64,000 nt of DNA from Clostridiales bacterium (GCA_019419865.1 JAHZIG010000001.1:227596-291595), one strand, 5' to 3'; positions 1-8,815 are shown, numbered from the stretch's first letter. Translations and numbers: made by a program. Notes: generated by a model not told the origin, from the sequence alone.

Positions 1-10
1 ATTATAAAAA

Positions 11-268
11 AGTTCTCTAAACTCCCTAAAAATCCGGAAAATACCGTGAAAACGTTATTTTTTTAGGGACTTTTGCAAAAAAATACTCCCTAAACGCTCC
101 CTAAAAGCTCCCTAAAACTCCCTAAAACTATTTTACACTTTTACATATATTTCTATCTGTTCAATTTACGCCCATCAGTAAAATCTATATGAGAGAAAAA
201 ACTCCCTAAAAAGTTAGTCAAAACAGCGCAAAGCCCGTAAAAACGTTACAAATTTTAGGGAGTCTTAT
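11..268. repeat. CTCCCTAAAA iteron-like cluster
   Basis: Six direct copies of CTCCCTAAA(A) lie at about 22-31, 87-94, 97-106, 108-117, 118-127 and 202-211. Two inverted copies (TTTTAGGGA) lie at about 62-70 and 254-262. Both inverted copies sit downstream of a similar GTRAAAACGTTA block (about 46-57 and 237-248). Iterons like these are seen at plasmid or phage origins and at multi-site operators. No replication or repressor gene is visible because the window starts here. Confidence 0.6.
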
Positions 269-388
269 TTTTGTGATAATATTTCGTATATGAAAATTTT
301 TTAATAAAAGTATAAAAATGGGGAAAATACCCCAGCAGGGTATATTGACTAGAACTATCGCGAGGAGGGGGAGTTTTCCCGGACGCAC

Positions 389-413
389 AAAAACGGAGCG
401 GCCGACCCGCTCC
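389..413 (-). terminator. Terminator after the Arc-like pseudogene
   Basis: Read on the minus strand, the stem GGAGCGG/CCGCTCC with a five-base loop is followed by GTTTTT. It starts at the stop codon of the frameshifted gene at 413-618 and would end its transcript. Confidence 0.6.
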
Positions 414-618
414 TATAACTCGATTTCCTCGCCCGTATCGGCTTTAATTTTAGCCTGTAGGGCTTTTTTTATATATCCGTTTAAACTCTCTCGCCGTGTT
501 CTTCTGCGATATCTTTCAAAACCTGTTTTTTTCCTCTTTTTACCCTGAATGGAACTTGTTCATATGCTTTAGCGTTATATTTGGCGTTTGCTCTTTTTCT
601 TGCTTCCGACAATGCCAA
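413..618 (-). pseudogene. Frameshifted Arc-like ribbon-helix-helix protein
   Basis: The minus strand from a TTG at 618 reads MALSEARKRANAKYNAKAYE, which matches the opening of the small Arc-type (ribbon-helix-helix) proteins common in clostridial genomes and mobile elements. An AGGGGTGAT sequence upstream can serve as ribosome binding site. The frame breaks at GGCGAGAGAGTTTAA, where a two-base AG duplication brings an early stop. In the shifted frame the family continuation ESLNGYIKKALQAKIKAD follows and stops at 413. Removing two bases would give one protein of about 68 residues. I read this as a decayed gene of an accessory element; a sequencing error is the alternative. Confidence 0.7.
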
Positions 619-632
619 TTTATAATCACCCC

Positions 633-661
633 TTGACATAGATCGTTTTACATGTTATAAT
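633..661 (+). promoter_or_regulatory. Consensus sigma-A promoter, antitoxin RNA of TA locus 1
   Basis: TTGACA (633-638), a 17-base spacer and TATAAT (656-661): a perfect sigma-A promoter. It drives a short RNA that runs to the hairpin at 712-740, antisense to the 3' end of the toxin gene at 738-800. It overlaps the upstream edge of the minus-strand Arc-like pseudogene. Confidence 0.85.
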
Positions 662-667
662 CCAAGT

Positions 668-746
668 ACAAAGGAACAGCTTTGATTGTTCCGCTAAGGT
701 TTATGTAAATATAACCGTCACGGCGCAAACGTGGCGGTTATTTCTT
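668..746 (+). ncRNA. Predicted antisense antitoxin RNA, TA locus 1
   Basis: Boundaries are inferred from a perfect promoter (633-661) and the hairpin at 712-740 followed by a T-rich stretch, giving about 75-80 nucleotides. The 5' part contains a GGAACA/TGTTCC hairpin. The 3' part is complementary to the end of the toxin mRNA. The first bases, TACAAAGGAA, recur at the 5' end of the opposing toxin mRNA, so the two RNAs start with similar stem-loops. The architecture is known from par/fst and txpA/ratA type I systems. Function is inferred. Confidence 0.6.
712..740. terminator. Shared hairpin of TA locus 1
   Basis: TAACCGTCAC pairs with GTGGCGGTTA. On the plus strand TTTCTTT follows, giving a terminator for the antitoxin RNA. 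The toxin stop codon (738-740) lies inside the stem, so both convergent transcripts end at the same structure. Confidence 0.65.
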
Positions 747-800
747 TATGTAAATAATGATTAATAATATCAAAACTAATATTATTTCAATATCGCACAT
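738..800 (-). CDS. Type I toxin-like hydrophobic peptide, 20 residues
   Basis: The peptide reads MCDIEIILVLILLIIIYIKK: short acidic head, one membrane-spanning run of Ile/Leu/Val, and a Lys-Lys tail. That is the typical shape of type I toxins and holin-like toxin peptides. The start is set by GAAAGGGGGTG five bases upstream of the ATG at 800. That ribosome binding site can pair with CAACGCC just upstream, a common way to hold back toxin translation. The stop falls in the hairpin shared with the convergent antisense RNA. No homologue was looked up; the call rests on size, composition and the locus architecture. Expected action is membrane insertion and depolarisation when unrepressed. Confidence 0.6.
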   Translation of the reverse strand: MCDIEIILVLILLIIIYIKK

Positions 801-859
801 ATCAACACCCCCTTTCGGTAGGCGTTGGAACAACCGCCGCTATTCCTTTGTACCGTTTT

Positions 860-888
860 AGTATAACATAATTATATATTCCAGTGAA
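860..888 (-). promoter_or_regulatory. Probable toxin promoter, TA locus 1
   Basis: On the minus strand TTCACT (888-883), a 17-base spacer and TATACT (865-860). It would give a toxin mRNA of about 140 nucleotides starting near 853. It is weaker than the opposing antitoxin promoter, as expected for a silenced toxin. Confidence 0.5.
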
Positions 889-1009
889 TATACATTGTAT
901 TCAATATTTACGGGGATATATTGTGCATAATTACATCTTGATATATTCGCATAAGTATAGTAAGTCCACAAGATAAAACAATCAAACAAATTAAAAGTAA
1001 AGTTGTCAG

Positions 1010-1166
1010 AGAGTAGGAGCCTAATACGCTTCTGTAACGTCAAAACGGCCTCTGTAGCCGCAAACGGAAAACAACGTATTCCATTTCTGCCGACTTAAGC
1101 GTTCGGCGTTAAATTAACCCGTTTCACCCCCTATTCGCTATTCGCTAATCGCTAATCGCTACGTTG
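1010..1166 (-). repeat. GATTAG-heptad repeat, copy A (reverse orientation)
   Basis: The right end carries the array CTATTCGCTATTCGCTAATC and closes with TACGTTG. The core GGAAAACAACGTATTCC is present. The left array is eroded. It lies between the accessory remnant and the secD promoter. Confidence 0.8.
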
Positions 1167-1204
1167 TCTTCTTTTAAATTTTGTTAACAATTCGGTCATA
1201 TCTC

Positions 1205-1233
1205 TTGACTAAAACTCTGATAGAGGCTATAAT
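1205..1233 (+). promoter_or_regulatory. secDF promoter
   Basis: TTGACT (1205-1210), a 17-base spacer and TATAAT (1228-1233). It leaves an untranslated leader of about 145 bases. A small AGCCG/CGGCT hairpin sits just ahead of the AAGGAGG ribosome binding site of secD. Confidence 0.75.
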
Positions 1234-1383
1234 ATGTCGATATATGGGTACGTTTTCATCTGTAAAACTATCGTATATTTATAGCTTTATGTAAAATTAA
1301 GCTAAGATTTTTTCAGAAAAAATAATTAAATTTTATATTCAATACAGCCGACGCAAGCCGGCTCAATTAAGGAGGAGAAAAAA

Positions 1384-2694
1384 TTGTCCAGAAGTTTGGT
1401 AAAGTTTGCGGCGATTATCGTTGTAATAGCCGCGCTTTTGTATGTCGGCTTGTTCGGACTTGATTTTACCAATACGGTAAGATTTCCCGGTATAACCGAC
1501 AGCGACGGAATAACCCAGGGTCTGGATCTCAAAGGCGGAACCGTTATCGTGTTTAAAGCGCAGACGGACAGCCCGTCCGAGGACGATATGGACACTGCGG
1601 TTAACATGTTAAGACAGCGTCTTGACTTCCAGGGATACACGGAAGCAAGCGTTACGCAGCAAGGCTCGGATAAAATAAGAGTCGAACTGCCGGACGTACA
1701 GGATTCGGAGCAGGCGGTGGATACGCTCGGAGCTACGGCTCAGCTCGAATTCCAGGACGCGGCCGGTAATATCATAATGTCGGGAAGCGACGTTAGCGAC
1801 GCCAGAGCCGAATACGGTCAGACGGAGCAGGGAGTATCCCAGAATTCATATTACATCACTCTCGAACTGACCGACGAAGGCCGCCAGAAGTTCGCGGCGG
1901 CTACCGCGGAGGTAGCGGCTCAAGCGTCGCAGGGAACTAACTATATCGCGATCATGATGGACGGTCAGGTTCTCACCGCGCCCAGCGTAAGAGAGCAGAT
2001 AGATTCGGACACCTGCGTTATAACCGGCGACTTTACGGCGGAAGAGGCTAACTCTTTGGCCGCTAACATCAAGTCGGGTCAGCTTCCGTTTACGCTCCAG
2101 CCGGACGAGGTCAGAGTAGTAAGCGCGACGCTCGGCGAGGAAGCGCTCAACCAGGCGGTGCTCGCGGGTATCATAGGCATGATCCTGGTCATGGTATTCA
2201 TGCTCGTTATATACCGTCTGCTCGGTCTGATGGCGGATATAGCCCTCTTGTTCTATATCTCGGTCACGTTTATAATACTTTCGGTATTCCACGTCAACCT
2301 GACGCTTCCGGGTATAGCCGGTATCATACTGGCGATAGGTATGGCGGTCGACGCTAACGTCGTTATATTCGAACGTATCAAAGAGGAGCTTAAGCTCGGC
2401 AAGACCGTAAGAAGCGCGGTAGAGGCCGGCTTCCACAGAGCTCTGGCCGCCGTTATAGACTCTAACGTGACCACGATCATCTCGGCCGCTATTCTTTGGT
2501 GGCTCGGCGCCGGTACTATCAAAGGTTTCGGTATGACGCTGCTTTTGGGCGTAGTGATCTCGATGGTTTCGGCTATCTTCGTAACAAGACTGCTGCTCAG
2601 ACAGATGATCGGTATGAACGTTAAGCATCTATGGCTTTACGGTATAAACAAAAAGAAAGACAAAGGCGAAAGCCTGAAAGGGGGAGAGGCGTAA
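1384..2694 (+). CDS. secD: Protein translocase subunit SecD
   Basis: SecD works with SecF to finish protein export through SecYEG, using the proton or sodium gradient. The 436-residue protein has an N-terminal membrane helix (about 7-27), the GLDLKGG motif near residue 48, a compact extracellular domain and a block of C-terminal helices. The RND-like signature GMAVDANVVIFERI is at about 319-332. The start is a TTG preceded by AAGGAGG. The stop overlaps the secF ATG (TAATG), so the two are translationally coupled. Length and motifs match the short Gram-positive SecD form. Confidence 0.95.
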   Translation: MSRSLVKFAAIIVVIAALLYVGLFGLDFTNTVRFPGITDSDGITQGLDLKGGTVIVFKAQTDSPSEDDMDTAVNMLRQRLDFQGYTEASVTQQGSDKIRVELPDVQDSEQAVDTLGATAQLEFQDAAGNIIMSGSDVSDARAEYGQTEQGVSQNSYYITLELTDEGRQKFAAATAEVAAQASQGTNYIAIMMDGQVLTAPSVREQIDSDTCVITGDFTAEEANSLAANIKSGQLPFTLQPDEVRVVSATLGEEALNQAVLAGIIGMILVMVFMLVIYRLLGLMADIALLFYISVTFIILSVFHVNLTLPGIAGIILAIGMAVDANVVIFERIKEELKLGKTVRSAVEAGFHRALAAVIDSNVTTIISAAILWWLGAGTIKGFGMTLLLGVVISMVSAIFVTRLLLRQMIGMNVKHLWLYGINKKKDKGESLKGGEA

Positions 2695-4004
2695 TGGTAA
2701 ACATAGTTAAGCATAAATGGGTGTTCTTTACTATATCCATCGTGTTGTCGGTTATCAGCATAATCTCTCTCATATTCAGAGGCTTTAACCTCGACACCGA
2801 CTTTGCGGGCGGTATAGCGCTGACTTACGAGATCGCGGGCGACTTTACGACCGCCGACGTAGAACAGGTAGTCAACGGCTCGCTGGACGGCAGATCCGCT
2901 TCTTCGGTTCAGAAGTCCGGCAACGAGGTCATCATTAAAATAGGCTATGAAAACGGCCTTACGGACGAAGAGAGAAATACCTATTCAAACGAAACGCGCG
3001 ACGCCGTAACCCAGGCTCTCGAGGCTCAGTACGGCGCTCCGGTAACCGACGCGGCTTCGACGGACGCCGCGGCTGCGGAGACGACCGATACGACCGCGAC
3101 CGACGCGACGGCTGAAGATACCGCCGCCGCGGATACCGCGACCGACGCTACGACCGAGGACGCGGCTACGACTGAGGACGCAACCGCCGAGACAACGGAT
3201 GCAACCGCCGAAGACGCGGCTGCGGACGCAACGACCGAGGACGCTGCGACTGCGGATGAGACGGCTACGACTGAGGACGCGGCCGCTGCGGATACCGCCG
3301 ACGCTACGACCGAGGACGCGGCTACGACTGAGGACGCGGCAACTGCCGACGAGGCAACTACTGCCGATACAACTGCGGACGCGAGCGCCGATCTCTTAAG
3401 CGGATCGAGACTTAAGAGCATGGACGTTATCTCGCCGTCTTCGGGTCAGGAACTTGCGCGTTCGGCGCTGTGGATGTCGCTGCTCGCGTGCGCGGGTATA
3501 CTGATCTATGTAACGATCAGATTTGAATTTACTTCGGGCTGCGTAGCTATTATCGCGCTTGTGCACGACATACTCTTGCTCGTCGGACTGTACTCGCTGC
3601 TTCAGTGGTCGGTAAACATCAACTTTATCGCCGCGGTCCTGACGGTTCTCGGTTATTCTATCAATAACACGATCGTCATCATGGACAGGATCCGCGAGAA
3701 CACGCGTCATTCGAGAAAAGAGACCTACGCGGAGATCGCGAATACGAGTATCCTGCAGACCATGACGCGTTCTATCAACACCACGGTAACGACGCTGCTG
3801 ACGATAGGCATGGTTTATATCCTGGGCGTTCAGTCGATACAGGCGTTCGCGCTGCCTATCATCATAGGTATCGTATTCGGTTTCTATTCGTCGGTATTTA
3901 TCTCCGGTCCGTTATGGGCGACCTGGAAAGATTCGGCTGTTACGGCTAAGAGAAAGAACGCGGCCGCAAACAGCAAAAACGCTAAAGGCGGAAAGAAGAA
4001 GTAA
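2694..4004 (+). CDS. secF: Protein translocase subunit SecF with a large acidic insert
   Basis: SecF is the partner of SecD in the export motor. The ATG at 2694 overlaps the secD stop; an upstream extension of the frame would run inside secD and is not used. The 436-residue protein has the first helix at about 9-28, TDFAGG at 36-40, and the conserved block GYSINNTIVIMDRIREN near residue 320. Between the first extracellular domain and the second helix (about residues 117-232) lies roughly 115 residues made almost only of Ala, Thr, Asp and Glu, with repeats of TTEDAAT. Ordinary SecF has only a few residues here. The tail is Lys-rich. Confidence 0.95.
   Translation: MVNIVKHKWVFFTISIVLSVISIISLIFRGFNLDTDFAGGIALTYEIAGDFTTADVEQVVNGSLDGRSASSVQKSGNEVIIKIGYENGLTDEERNTYSNETRDAVTQALEAQYGAPVTDAASTDAAAAETTDTTATDATAEDTAAADTATDATTEDAATTEDATAETTDATAEDAAADATTEDAATADETATTEDAAAADTADATTEDAATTEDAATADEATTADTTADASADLLSGSRLKSMDVISPSSGQELARSALWMSLLACAGILIYVTIRFEFTSGCVAIIALVHDILLLVGLYSLLQWSVNINFIAAVLTVLGYSINNTIVIMDRIRENTRHSRKETYAEIANTSILQTMTRSINTTVTTLLTIGMVYILGVQSIQAFALPIIIGIVFGFYSSVFISGPLWATWKDSAVTAKRKNAAANSKNAKGGKKK
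3042..3389 (+). repeat. Degenerate repeat encoding the Ala/Thr/Asp/Glu insert of SecF
   Basis: Reiterated GCGACGACTGAGGAC-like units encode blocks such as DATTEDAATTEDA. The codon mixture varies between units, which suggests an older expansion rather than a fresh slippage product. The frame is kept throughout, so the insert is translated. Confidence 0.8.
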
Positions 4005-4062
4005 TCGATAACGGATAATGGATATCGACAATATTTAATATCCCTATCAAACTGAATAAAAT

Positions 4063-4101
4063 AGAGCCGTTGTTTTGAGATAGACAGCGGCTCTTGTTTT
4101 A
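4063..4101 (+). terminator. Terminator after secDF
   Basis: AGAGCCGTTGT and ACAGCGGCTCT form a near-perfect stem around TTTGAGAT, followed by TGTTTT. It ends the secD-secF transcript. Confidence 0.7.
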
Positions 4102-4226
4102 TCTCTTTTGACTGAAACGACCGCCTGAGATCGTTTCTATAAATATATCTCGACGATATAGACCTATATCCCCTCCCGATACGCCGGCCTCCTTTACCTC
4201 TTCCTCTTACGCCCGGCTTTCGGCGC

Positions 4227-4280
4227 AAAAAAAGAGCCGGGGAACGCCGGCCGAACGTTTGATATCCGGACGGCTCCCCA
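4227..4280 (-). terminator. Terminator after the fsa gene
   Basis: On the minus strand GAGCCG pairs with CGGCTC at the base of a longer GC-rich structure, followed by a run of seven T. It sits about 45 bases downstream of the aldolase stop codon. Confidence 0.65.
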
Positions 4281-4321
4281 AGCTCCGACTTTATCTCAGC
4301 TTATTATTATTTGTACGGCTA

Positions 4322-4981
4322 TTAGTTATTCTTAGGAACGGTCTCCCAATCCTTTAAGAATCTCTCAATGCCTATATCCGTGAGCGGGTGTTTCGTCATC
4401 TGCATGATAACGTTATACGGGATAGTCGCGATGTCGCAGCCGAGGCGCGCCGCTTCTATAGCGTGGAGCGGATTTCTTACGCTCGCCGCGATTATCTCGG
4501 TCTTGATCTCGGGATCCGCCGCGAATACGTCCACGATCTCCTCGATAAGAGTCATACCGGTCTGACCTACGTCGTCAAGTCTGCCGAGGAAGGGGCTTAC
4601 ATACGTAGCGCCCGCGCGAGCCGCCAGGAGCGCCTGAGCCGCGGAGAATATCAACGTAACGTTGGTCTTTATGCCCTTAGCCGTAAGCTGTTTGACCGCT
4701 CCGAGTCCCGCCGGGATCATCGGTATCTTGATTACCAGATTCGGGTTGTTTATCTTTTCAACCAGTTCCAGCGCTTCTTTTACCATGCCTTCGGTGTCGA
4801 GGCTGACTACTTCCGCGCTGATAGGACCGTCTACAATAGAGGTTATCTCCTTAACGACCTCGATAAAGTCTCTGCCCTCTTTGGCTATAAGAGACGGGTT
4901 GGTCGTAACGCCACAAATAACGCCCATGTCGTTTACTTCGCGGATATAATCCACATTGGCTGTGTCGACAAAAATTTTCAT
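4322..4981 (-). CDS. fsa: Fructose-6-phosphate aldolase / transaldolase-like protein
   Basis: A class I aldolase of the small transaldolase family (TalC/FSA). It makes or cleaves fructose-6-phosphate or sedoheptulose-7-phosphate in central sugar metabolism. The 219-residue length is typical. The opening [15 protein letters not shown], the [13 protein letters not shown] substrate loop and NLVIKIPM carrying the Schiff-base lysine at residue 85 are all present. Whether it acts as fructose-6-phosphate aldolase or as transaldolase cannot be settled by eye. The ribosome binding site AAGGAGAG precedes the ATG. It is followed by its own terminator and appears to be a single-gene unit. Confidence 0.9.
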   Translation of the reverse strand: MKIFVDTANVDYIREVNDMGVICGVTTNPSLIAKEGRDFIEVVKEITSIVDGPISAEVVSLDTEGMVKEALELVEKINNPNLVIKIPMIPAGLGAVKQLTAKGIKTNVTLIFSAAQALLAARAGATYVSPFLGRLDDVGQTGMTLIEEIVDVFAADPEIKTEIIAASVRNPLHAIEAARLGCDIATIPYNVIMQMTKHPLTDIGIERFLKDWETVPKNN

Positions 4982-5118
4982 TTCACTTTACTCTCCTTTT
5001 TAAATTAAGTTTGTTATGTATATTTTTCGCCGGACGAATCCGGCATTTTATTTTTTTCTTATTGATTACCTCGGCTCAACGCTCGCCGCGCCTTGTCCGA
5101 ATCAATTTAAAACCGATT

Positions 5119-6492
5119 TTATGACTTCTCCGAGTTTCTGTAATTGTCTATGACCTTCTTAACGGTCTCCTTTGCCGGACCTCCGACAAGCTTTCTCTGG
5201 CTCACGCAGGTCTTAAGCGATATCTCGTCGTATATATCCTCGCCGAACAGCTGTGAAAACTCCTTGAACTCGTCCATGCTCAACTCGTCTATATACTTAT
5301 CGTTTTCAATACAGTACGCAACCATCCTGCCGACTACGGCGTGCGCGTCTCTAAAAGGCAGTCCGCGCTTTACGAGATAGTCCGCCACGTCGGTCGCGTT
5401 GGTAAAACCGCCCTTGGCGCCGTGCAGCATATTATCGGCTTTTATCTTCATTGTGGAGATCATCTTCTCAAAGACCGGAACGCACAGTTTGACCGTGTCC
5501 ACGGCGTCGAAGATCTGCTCCTTATCCTCCTGCATATCTTTATTATATGCGAGCGGCAAGCCCTTCATCATCGTTAAAAGTCCCATAAGCGAGCCGTACA
5601 CCCTTCCGGTCTTGCCTCTGGCGAGTTCCGCCACGTCGGGGTTCTTCTTCTGCGGCATTATGCTCGACCCTGTGCTGTACGCGTCGTCCAGTTCTATAAA
5701 CGCGAACTCGTGCGAGCTCCAAAGTATTATCTCCTCCGAGAATCTGCTGAGGTGCATCATTACCGCTGACAGGCAAAATGCAAGTTCGAGTACAAAATCC
5801 CTGTCCGAGACGCCGTCCAAGCTGTTGAGCGTCACTGAATCAAATCCCAGCTTATCGCAGACGAAATCTCTGTCGAGATCGTAAGTAGTACCCGCGAGCG
5901 CGCCGCTGCCGAGCGGCATGACGTTTATGCGTCTCCGGCAATCCGCAAGTCTCTCGGTATCCCTCTTAAACATCTCATAATAAGCCATTACATGGTGCGC
6001 GAGCGTGATAGGCTGAGCCTTTTGCAGATGAGTGTAACCGGGCATTATGGTCTCCATATTATCTTCTGCAATATCGAGAATAGTAGATTTCAAAGAATTA
6101 AGATCCTTAACTATTTCGTCTACCTCGTCTCTCAGATACATCCTGAGATCGAGCGCGACCTGATCGTTGCGGCTTCTTCCCGTATGCAATTTCTTGCCCA
6201 CGTCGCCTATACGCGAGATCAATATAGTCTCAATATTCATATGGATATCCTCGGCGTCGATCTCAAACTCGACCTTTCCGCTTTCGATATCCTCTTTTAT
6301 CTCTCCGAGCGTCTTTACTATCAGCGCGGCGTCCTCCTCGGGGATTATCCCCTGTCTGCCGAGCATTTCGGCGTGCGCCTGGCTTCCGAGTATATCCTGC
6401 GCGTACATCCGCGCGTCGAACCGGATCGACGAGTTGAAGTCGTCCACCATCGCGTCCGTCGATTTTGAAAAACGTCCTCCCCATAACTTCAT
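5119..6492 (-). CDS. argH: Argininosuccinate lyase
   Basis: Splits argininosuccinate to arginine and fumarate, the last step of arginine synthesis. The 457-residue sequence has all fumarase-superfamily signatures: TGRSRND at 104-110, PGYTHLQ at 151-157 with the catalytic His, and [12 protein letters not shown] at 275-286 with the catalytic loop serine. It lies downstream of argG on the same strand with a 246-base gap, so the two form an argGH unit. The last residues are Lys/Asn-rich and variable as usual. Confidence 0.96.
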   Translation of the reverse strand: MKLWGGRFSKSTDAMVDDFNSSIRFDARMYAQDILGSQAHAEMLGRQGIIPEEDAALIVKTLGEIKEDIESGKVEFEIDAEDIHMNIETILISRIGDVGKKLHTGRSRNDQVALDLRMYLRDEVDEIVKDLNSLKSTILDIAEDNMETIMPGYTHLQKAQPITLAHHVMAYYEMFKRDTERLADCRRRINVMPLGSGALAGTTYDLDRDFVCDKLGFDSVTLNSLDGVSDRDFVLELAFCLSAVMMHLSRFSEEIILWSSHEFAFIELDDAYSTGSSIMPQKKNPDVAELARGKTGRVYGSLMGLLTMMKGLPLAYNKDMQEDKEQIFDAVDTVKLCVPVFEKMISTMKIKADNMLHGAKGGFTNATDVADYLVKRGLPFRDAHAVVGRMVAYCIENDKYIDELSMDEFKEFSQLFGEDIYDEISLKTCVSQRKLVGGPAKETVKKVIDNYRNSEKS

Positions 6493-6738
6493 ATGATTTC
6501 TCCTGACATCTTAAATAATATTTAGCGCCGCCGTCCGCGTCGGCTTGTTCCAGACTTACGCGCGACGGCGCCCAAGCGCGAGCCGCCCGGCGTCCGTTTA
6601 AAACGCGGGCTTCGCCTGCGCCCGAATGCGAAAGCGGCCTTCGCGCCTTCGCGCCGCCGGGGCGGGCGGAGTATGTCTGAGCTCGCGCTCCTCCGTCCGC
6701 CTCGCCGTAATATGAGCCTCTAAGGCTTAATATTTATC
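6493..6738. other. GC-rich argG-argH spacer
   Basis: This gap is markedly richer in G and C than its surroundings, with several CGCC/GGCG runs. I see no reading frame, promoter or clear terminator. It may fold strongly in the mRNA. Confidence 0.4.
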
Positions 6739-7959
6739 CTATTTCTCTTCCTCGTTCTTTTTATTCATCAAAGCGCGAACCTTGAGCGGCAGACCGAACA
6801 GGTTGATAAAGCCTTCGCTGTCCTTATGGCTGTAGAGCTCGTGGCTGTCGCCGAAGCTTGCGATGTCCTCGTTATAGAGCGAGTACTTGGACTTGGAACC
6901 CGCCGGGGTCGCCTGACCCTTGTACAGTTTCATCCTGACTTCTCCGGTCACGGTCCGCTCCATCGAATCGACCATAGCCGAAAGCGCTTCTCTGAGCGGG
7001 GTGAACCATTTTCCGTCGTAGACCAGCTCCGCGAACTTTATCGCGGCCTGACGCTTAAACGCCTGCGTGTCGCGGTCGAGGCAGAGATATTCGAGTTCCT
7101 GGAGCGCGGCGTAGAGGATAGTTCCGCCCGGGGTCTCGTAAACGCCCCGCGACTTCATTCCGACAAGTCTGTCCTCCACTATGTCGGCGATACCTATGCC
7201 GTTAGCGCCGCCCAAAGCGTTGAGCTTTTCGACCAATGGACGCGGAGCGAGCTTCTCGCCGTCTATGGATACCGGAACGCCTTTTTCGAAACCGATCGTA
7301 ATATAGGTCGGCTTATCCGGCGCCTTCTCGGGCGATACGCCGAGCTTGAGCAGATTATCGAGCTGAGGTTCGTTCGCGGGATCTTCAAGATCCATGCCCT
7401 CGTGGCTGATGTGCCAGATGTTTCTGTCTCTCGAGTACAAGTCCTTTTTGGTGACCGGGATCTCTATATTATGAGCCTCGGCGTAGTCCACCGCGTCCTC
7501 GCGGGATTTGATATCCCATATTCTCCACGGAGCGATTATCTTTACATCCGGAGCGAGCGCCTTTATCGTGAGCTCGAAGCGAACCTGGTCGTTGCCCTTG
7601 CCGGTCGCGCCGTGACAGATGGCTACCGCGCCCTCCTTCTTAGCGATCTCGACCAATCTCTTCGCGATTATCGGACGCGCGTGAGAGGTGCCGAGCAGAT
7701 ACTTGCCCTCGTATACCGCTCCCGCCTTGAGAGTCGGGAATATATAATCCTCCACATACTCGTCGCGAAGGTCTTCTATATACAACTTTGAAGCGCCGGC
7801 TTTCTTAGCGCGCTCCTCGAGGCCCTCGGTCTCCTTGCCCTGTCCTACGTCGCCGCATACCGCGATAACGTCGTAGTCGTAGTTCTCCTTAAGCCAGGGG
7901 ATAATGATAGAAGTGTCCAGACCTCCCGAATATGCGAGTACAACTTTTTCTTTTGCCAT
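6739..7959 (-). CDS. argG: Argininosuccinate synthase
   Basis: Joins citrulline and aspartate with ATP to form argininosuccinate. The 406-residue protein has the N-type ATP pyrophosphatase loop AYSGGLDTS at 9-17, the [10 protein letters not shown] block and the conserved [11 protein letters not shown] region. The start follows GGAGGT. It is the first gene of an argG-argH unit and has its own promoter (8025-8053), divergent from ruvC. Confidence 0.97.
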   Translation of the reverse strand: MAKEKVVLAYSGGLDTSIIIPWLKENYDYDVIAVCGDVGQGKETEGLEERAKKAGASKLYIEDLRDEYVEDYIFPTLKAGAVYEGKYLLGTSHARPIIAKRLVEIAKKEGAVAICHGATGKGNDQVRFELTIKALAPDVKIIAPWRIWDIKSREDAVDYAEAHNIEIPVTKKDLYSRDRNIWHISHEGMDLEDPANEPQLDNLLKLGVSPEKAPDKPTYITIGFEKGVPVSIDGEKLAPRPLVEKLNALGGANGIGIADIVEDRLVGMKSRGVYETPGGTILYAALQELEYLCLDRDTQAFKRQAAIKFAELVYDGKWFTPLREALSAMVDSMERTVTGEVRMKLYKGQATPAGSKSKYSLYNEDIASFGDSHELYSHKDSEGFINLFGLPLKVRALMNKKNEEEK

Positions 7960-8024
7960 TTATGATTACCTCCAAACGTCTTGCGAACAAATATAAATAT
8001 TTGCATAAAAATTACATCTATGTT

Positions 8025-8053
8025 ATTATATAATAAATAATTTATTATTGCAA
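8025..8053 (-). promoter_or_regulatory. argG promoter
   Basis: On the minus strand TTGCAA (8053-8048), a 17-base spacer and TATAAT (8030-8025), about 65 bases before argG. The region is AT-rich with several partial dyads that could hold an arginine repressor site, but none matches well enough to call. Confidence 0.65.
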
Positions 8054-8122
8054 TAAATTTTTGATATTTTTTAACGCCGCGGACAATATTTTAATATCCG
8101 CTTCAAAAATAAGGAGATAAAA

Positions 8123-8629
8123 ATGCGAATACTTGGGATCGACCCCGGATACGCTATAGTCGGATACGGAATTATCGACTATAGCGACAACAAATTCAAG
8201 ACCGTCGATTACGGCGCGATAACCACGACCCCGGACGTTGAGATGAACGACCGGTTCAAGCTGATACACGACCGGCTGAGCGATATCATAACCCTTACGA
8301 AGCCGGATTTCATGGCGGTCGAGGAACTGTTCTTCAACAGCAACCAAAAGACCGCGATAAACGTCGCGCAGGCGAGAGGCGTTCTTCTGCTCGCCGCGCT
8401 TAACAAGGGCGTGAAGATCTTCGAATACACGCCGCTCCAGGTAAAACAGGCGGTGGTCGGCTACGGCAGAGCCGAAAAGACGCAGGTCCAGCAGATGGTA
8501 AAACTCCTGCTCGGCCTCGACAAGATCCCCAAGCCGGACGATACGGCCGACGCGCTCGCGGTCGCGGTCTGCCACGCCCATTCGTATAATCCCGCGCGGC
8601 TCGATCTGAATAAATATATCGGGAAATAA
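8123..8629 (+). CDS. ruvC: Crossover junction endodeoxyribonuclease RuvC
   Basis: Resolves Holliday junctions in recombinational repair as a dimer with RuvAB. The 168-residue protein has the RNase H-like fold markers: LGIDPG with Asp7, AVEELFF with Glu67/68, and [10 protein letters not shown] with the last acidic pair at 140 and 143. The AAGGAG ribosome binding site precedes the ATG. No ruvA or ruvB is adjacent. Confidence 0.95.
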   Translation: MRILGIDPGYAIVGYGIIDYSDNKFKTVDYGAITTTPDVEMNDRFKLIHDRLSDIITLTKPDFMAVEELFFNSNQKTAINVAQARGVLLLAALNKGVKIFEYTPLQVKQAVVGYGRAEKTQVQQMVKLLLGLDKIPKPDDTADALAVAVCHAHSYNPARLDLNKYIGK

Positions 8630-8699
8630 CGACGTCTCGCTCGGTATATAAATTTTGCCGAACAGCCAAGCCCCGGACAGGAAAACGGCGAAGGATCGA

Positions 8700-8815
8700 A
8701 TATTTCAGATACATATTTGAATGTATATTTAGTTGTATATTCAGAGGTATATTTAGTTGCATGTTTAGTTGCATATTTGAATGTATATTTAGATACATAT
8801 TTGGAGGTATATATA
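8700..8815 (+). repeat. 12-bp tandem repeat (TATATTTAGTTG-like)
   Basis: About nine imperfect copies of a 12-bp unit, TATATTTAGTTG with variants ending in GATACA, GAATG or GAGG, run without a break into the acetyltransferase gene. The period is a multiple of three, so it encodes a 4-residue YLxx pattern in the frame of that gene. Confidence 0.75.

Noticed and set aside
318..548. 76-codon plus-strand frame in the left accessory region
   Set aside because: It lies opposite the Arc-like pseudogene and lacks a plausible start region.
1846..2628. Long minus-strand frame inside secD (260 codons)
   Set aside because: It is antisense to a conserved gene, rich in Arg/Tyr/His as expected of a shadow frame, and has no ribosome binding site.
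3026..3421. Ala/Val/Ser-rich frame opposite the SecF insert
   Set aside because: Pure shadow of the Ala/Thr/Asp repeat on the coding strand; no start signal.
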